Shown here: positions 60,893 through 64,000 of the stretch, one piece after another | How positions within the stretch are numbered: position 1 is the first letter of the stretch | Layout: the number at the start of each line of letters is the position of its first letter | The notes under the pieces: model-generated | What the model saw: the letters and a program-made list of their open reading frames with translations, nothing else | Told to the model about the DNA's origin: nothing | The model's database searches: none | Translations under genes and position numbers: made by a program | From: DASQPR01 sp963727415 | GTDB lineage: Bacteria; Actinomycetota; Actinomycetes; Mycobacteriales; Micromonosporaceae | Reading direction: 5' to 3' | Length of the DNA: 64,000 nucleotides | Assembly: GCA_963727415.1 (NCBI GenBank) | Contig: CAVSGF010000002.1 | Span: 496,001-560,000 of the forward strand

Positions 60893-63800
60893 GTGCGCAT
60901 CGCGATCCTCGGCCCACTCATCGTCACCGACGAATCCGGCGCGGCCATCACCGTCGCCGGCGCGCGGCTGCGTACCCTGCTGATCCGGCTGGCGCTCGAG
61001 CCCGGCCGGACCGTGTCGGCGGACGCGTTGATCGACGCGGTGTGGGGCGCCGAGCCGCCGGCCGCGGCCGGCAATGCGCTGCAGGCACTGGTGTCCCGGC
61101 TGCGCCGCGTACTTCCGGAGCGCACGTTGGTGGCCGAGCCGGCCGGCTACCGGCTGGAAGCGGCCACTGACGTCGCCGAATTCGAGTCGCTGATCGCCTC
61201 CGACCGGGTCGACGACGCGCTGGCGCTGTGGCGAGGGGATCCGCTGCCCGACGTGGCGGACGCCGACTTCGCCCGCGCTCGGCTGGTACGCCTGGCCGAG
61301 GCGCATCTCAGCGCGGTGGAGGAGTCGCTGGCGCGGAGGGCGCCCACCGGGACGCTGATCGGCGAGCTGGAGGCGCTCACCGCCGCCCATCCGCTGCGTG
61401 AGCGGCCGCACGCCCTGCTGATCTCGGCGCTGGCCGCGTCCGGTCGCCAGGCTGACGCCGTCGCCGTATACGAAGAACTCCGCGGCCGCCTCGCCGAGGA
61501 TCTTGGCCTCGACCCGTCACCGGAGCTTGCCGGGGCGTATACCGCAATGCTGCGAGGCCGGCGATCGGACGGCAACGTGCGCGCCTCGCTGACCACGTTC
61601 GTTGGCCGCGAGACCGATCTCGCCAAGATCGGCTCGGCGGTCCGCCACACCCGGCTTCTCACCCTGGTCGGCCCGGGCGGTGCCGGTAAGACCCGGCTCG
61701 CCACCGAGGTGGCCCGGCGCCTGTCCGGCGACTTTCCCGGTGGCACCTGGATGGTCGAGCTGGCGCCGGTGCGTGATCCGAAGGATCTCCCGGGCGCCGT
61801 CGCCGACGCGCTGCGGATGCGCGAGGTGCGAATGCTCGATCTGGGCCCGGCCGCCGACCTGACCGACCGGATCATGCGCACCATCGAGGGCAGGGAGTTG
61901 CTGCTCATCCTCGACAACTGTGAGCACCTGGTCGACGCGTCGGCGCGTTTTGCCGACACCATCCTCGGCGCTTGCCCTGGCGTCCGGGTCATCGCGACCA
62001 GCCGGGAACCGCTCGCGATCACCGGCGAGACCCTGCATCCGGTCGGGCCGCTGGCCGTTCCGGTCGCGGGTGCCGGCGTGACCGACGTCGGTGCCGCCGC
62101 CGCCGTCCGGCTGTTCGGTGACCGGGCTGGTGCGGTCCGGCCAGGCTTCGCGGTCGGCGAGGCCAACGTGGACGCGGTCGCCGAGATCTGCCGGCGTCTG
62201 GATGGCATGCCACTGGCGATCGAACTTGCCTGTGCCCGGTTGCGGACCCTGCCGGTTGAGACCATCGCGGCCCGGCTCGACGACCGGTTCCGGTTGCTCA
62301 CCGGGGGCAGCCGGACGGCGATGCCACGGCACCAGACCCTGCTGGCGGTCGTCGAGTGGAGCTGGGATCTGCTCGACGAGGACGAACGACGGCTCGCCGC
62401 CGACCTGTCGGTGTTCCTGGGCGGCGCGACCGGGGAGCTGATCACCGCGGTGTGCGGCGAGGCCGATGTGGCGCTCGCCGGCCTGGTGGACAAGTCGCTG
62501 GTACGGCTTGATGAGGACTCTCGCTACCAGATGCTGGAGACGATCCGGGTCTTCGCCGCCGAGCGGCTGGCCGAATCGGGCCGGGCCGATGAGGTACGCA
62601 ACCGGCTGGCCGCCTACCTCACTGACCAGATGGCGATCGCGGAGGGCGCGTTGCGCGGACCCGATCAGATGTACTGGCTCGACTGGATTACCGCCGAACG
62701 GGACAACCTGGGCGGCGCGCTGCGCTGGGCGATCGACTCCGGTGACAGCCTCACGGCGTACCGGCTGGCCGGTTACCTCGGCTGGTACTGGCTGCTGTCC
62801 GACTCGCATGTCGAGGCGGTGGACTGGCTGCGGCAGGTGCTCCGGATGCCCGGCGACGTGCCGGTCGACGTGCAAGCGCTGGCATTGGCGCACTACGGCA
62901 TGAACGCGATGATCACCTCGGATCAGCAACTGGTGGTCGACGATCCGCTGGAGCGGGCTCGCACGTACGGCTCCCGTCACCCGGTGGTGGCGCTCAGCGC
63001 TCTTCTCGCGGGGATGTTCGACGACGATCTGGAGGGCGCCGACCGGGAGCTGCCGAACCTGTTCAACCACGACGACCGGTGGGTCCGGGCGATCGGGCAG
63101 TGCATGCGCGGGCTGTCGCTGCTCTACCGCGGCGACCCGTCCGGCGCTGAGGCGGACTTGCGCGGGGCCCTGGGGGAGTTCCGGCAGATTGGCGACCGGT
63201 GGGCGATGGCGACCATGACAAGCGCGCTCGGCGACCTGCTGGCACTGCGTGGGCACAGCGACGACGCGCGCGAGACCCTGGAAGAAGCTACCGAGCTGGC
63301 AGTCGGTCTCGGTGTGACCGACGTGAGTACGCAGGCGCTGGTGTCGCTCAGCCTGTTCCTGGCGCGGGCGGGCGATCTGGACGGTGCCGACAAGGCCATG
63401 GCGCGCGCCCAAGCTGAGGTACGCAACCGGATCTCGCTGCAAACCGACGGCATCCTGGCGACCGCCAGCGCCGAGCTGGCCCGCCGGCACGGCGACCTGG
63501 CGTTATCCCGCCGGAGGTACCGGCAGGCGCTGGCCGCCTTGCCGGAAGTCGTCGGCATGGCACGCGAGCTCAAGTCCATCGCGAAGATCGGTCTGGCGCA
63601 CACCGAGCTGGAACTGGGTGACGTGGATGCCGCGGAGAACCTGGCTCGCGAGGTCTGCCTGGCTTCGGGGCTGCCCCGCGACCGGATCTCCATGGCGATG
63701 GCCGCGGCGACGTTCGCGTCGATCGCGATCGCCCGGCAGGAGTTCGAGCGGGCTGCGTTCCTGATCGGCGCCGGCGACTCGCTCCGTGGTGTACCGGACT

Positions 63801-63967
63801 ACGGAACGCCGGAGATCACCAGGGCCGAAGCGGCGGCGCGTGCCGGGCTGGGCGACGCCGGGTACGCCGAGGCGTACCGGTCCGGTGCCGGGCTGGACCA
63901 GGAAGCCGCGAGCGCCGCCGTGACGGGCGGCGCTCGCGACCACGGACCGATCGCCGGTGCCGGCTAG
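60893..63967 (+). CDS. AfsR/SARP-family regulator with BTAD and NB-ARC ATPase
   Basis: 1024-aa activator. Residues 1-90 form an OmpR-type winged helix (VRIAILGPLIVTD, VSADALIDAVWG, LQALVSRLRRVLP). Residues about 95-220 are the BTAD helical domain (DALALWRGDPLPDV, LAEDLGLDPSPELAGAYTAMLRG). An NB-ARC-like ATPase follows with Walker A GPGGAGKTRLA near residue 260, Walker B LLLILDNCEH and GMPLAIELA. The C-terminal half is TPR-like. Such proteins switch on secondary metabolism, though no biosynthetic cluster is visible before the window ends. GTG 60893 is the start. Confidence 0.93.
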   Translation: MRIAILGPLIVTDESGAAITVAGARLRTLLIRLALEPGRTVSADALIDAVWGAEPPAAAGNALQALVSRLRRVLPERTLVAEPAGYRLEAATDVAEFESLIASDRVDDALALWRGDPLPDVADADFARARLVRLAEAHLSAVEESLARRAPTGTLIGELEALTAAHPLRERPHALLISALAASGRQADAVAVYEELRGRLAEDLGLDPSPELAGAYTAMLRGRRSDGNVRASLTTFVGRETDLAKIGSAVRHTRLLTLVGPGGAGKTRLATEVARRLSGDFPGGTWMVELAPVRDPKDLPGAVADALRMREVRMLDLGPAADLTDRIMRTIEGRELLLILDNCEHLVDASARFADTILGACPGVRVIATSREPLAITGETLHPVGPLAVPVAGAGVTDVGAAAAVRLFGDRAGAVRPGFAVGEANVDAVAEICRRLDGMPLAIELACARLRTLPVETIAARLDDRFRLLTGGSRTAMPRHQTLLAVVEWSWDLLDEDERRLAADLSVFLGGATGELITAVCGEADVALAGLVDKSLVRLDEDSRYQMLETIRVFAAERLAESGRADEVRNRLAAYLTDQMAIAEGALRGPDQMYWLDWITAERDNLGGALRWAIDSGDSLTAYRLAGYLGWYWLLSDSHVEAVDWLRQVLRMPGDVPVDVQALALAHYGMNAMITSDQQLVVDDPLERARTYGSRHPVVALSALLAGMFDDDLEGADRELPNLFNHDDRWVRAIGQCMRGLSLLYRGDPSGAEADLRGALGEFRQIGDRWAMATMTSALGDLLALRGHSDDARETLEEATELAVGLGVTDVSTQALVSLSLFLARAGDLDGADKAMARAQAEVRNRISLQTDGILATASAELARRHGDLALSRRRYRQALAALPEVVGMARELKSIAKIGLAHTELELGDVDAAENLAREVCLASGLPRDRISMAMAAATFASIAIARQEFERAAFLIGAGDSLRGVPDYGTPEITRAEAAARAGLGDAGYAEAYRSGAGLDQEAASAAVTGGARDHGPIAGAG

Positions 63968-64000
63968 CCGGCCGCGATCCGGGCTCCCGATCCGGGTCTC
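63968..64000. other. Right edge, no gene visible
   Basis: The last 33 bases after the AfsR-like stop contain only a short two-fold repeat (cgatccgggctcc / cgatccgggtctc), again a small intergenic tandem unit. Confidence 0.4.

Overview
This 64 kb window is a GC-rich, gene-dense piece of an actinobacterial chromosome. Evidence: a hopanoid/squalene operon (hpnC-hpnD-hpnE-polyprenyl synthase), glnE and a glnA2-type synthetase, an F420-dependent PPOX-fold oxidoreductase, an LppX/LprAFG-type secreted protein, an MptB-type polyprenol-phosphomannose mannosyltransferase, a coproporphyrin-type haem branch (hemE-hemY-hemQ), an AfsR/SARP regulator, and many GTG starts. I cannot place it below class. No rRNA, tRNA, insertion sequence, phage or CRISPR array was seen. 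The content reads as core chromosome rather than an island.

Layout. 0-4.3 kb: hopanoid/squalene operon on the minus strand with stop/start overlaps at every junction, divergent from a PucR-type regulator. 5.5-11.5 kb: a PAP2-WS/DGAT fusion, two membrane proteins, an SDR oxidoreductase and a HAD hydrolase. 11.7-19.4 kb: an amino-sugar / N-acetylmuramate salvage locus (BadF-type kinase, two CUT1 permeases, lipoprotein binding protein, then divergently a DeoR regulator, a second BadF-type kinase and murQ) and a GntR regulator. 19.7-25 kb: a small conserved protein, a Lys/Ala-rich histone-like protein, an RNase II-family enzyme, a BtuF-like protein, a nucleotidyltransferase-like protein and panB. 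25.3-28.8 kb: nadE and glnA, both broken by many single-base insertions. 28.8-34 kb: two paralogous membrane proteins, LppX-like protein, F420 oxidoreductase, map with a divergent XRE regulator, and an LD-carboxypeptidase. 34.1-41 kb: glutamine amidotransferase-glnE-two GT-C membrane proteins-small protein, tightly overlapped. 41-46.5 kb: a divergent MarR pair, a frameshifted penicillin acylase, an AbiEi/DUF559 protein and a GNAT enzyme. 46.9-58.2 kb: fadB and fadA (again frameshifted), patatin, GNAT, rnd, DUF3000, then hemE-hemY-hemQ. 58.3-64 kb: a nitroreductase, an ElaA-type GNAT, a divergent glycolipid-binding/CGNR pair and a large AfsR/SARP-NB-ARC regulator.

Two window-wide patterns stand out. 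First, frameshifts concentrate in two stretches (25.9-28.5 and 46.9-49.4 kb). Nearly all that I resolved fit one extra G directly after a C on the gene's sense strand, and removing it restores family-consensus protein. That points to a systematic sequence artefact rather than gene decay. Second, short tandem arrays are unusually common. Inside genes their unit is a multiple of three (9, 12, 15, 18, 57 bp) and mostly extends protein ends or linkers. Between genes the units are mostly 13, 14, 16 or 25 bp, apart from a 33-bp triplicate at a divergent promoter. All functional statements are by-eye family recognition; no search was run.
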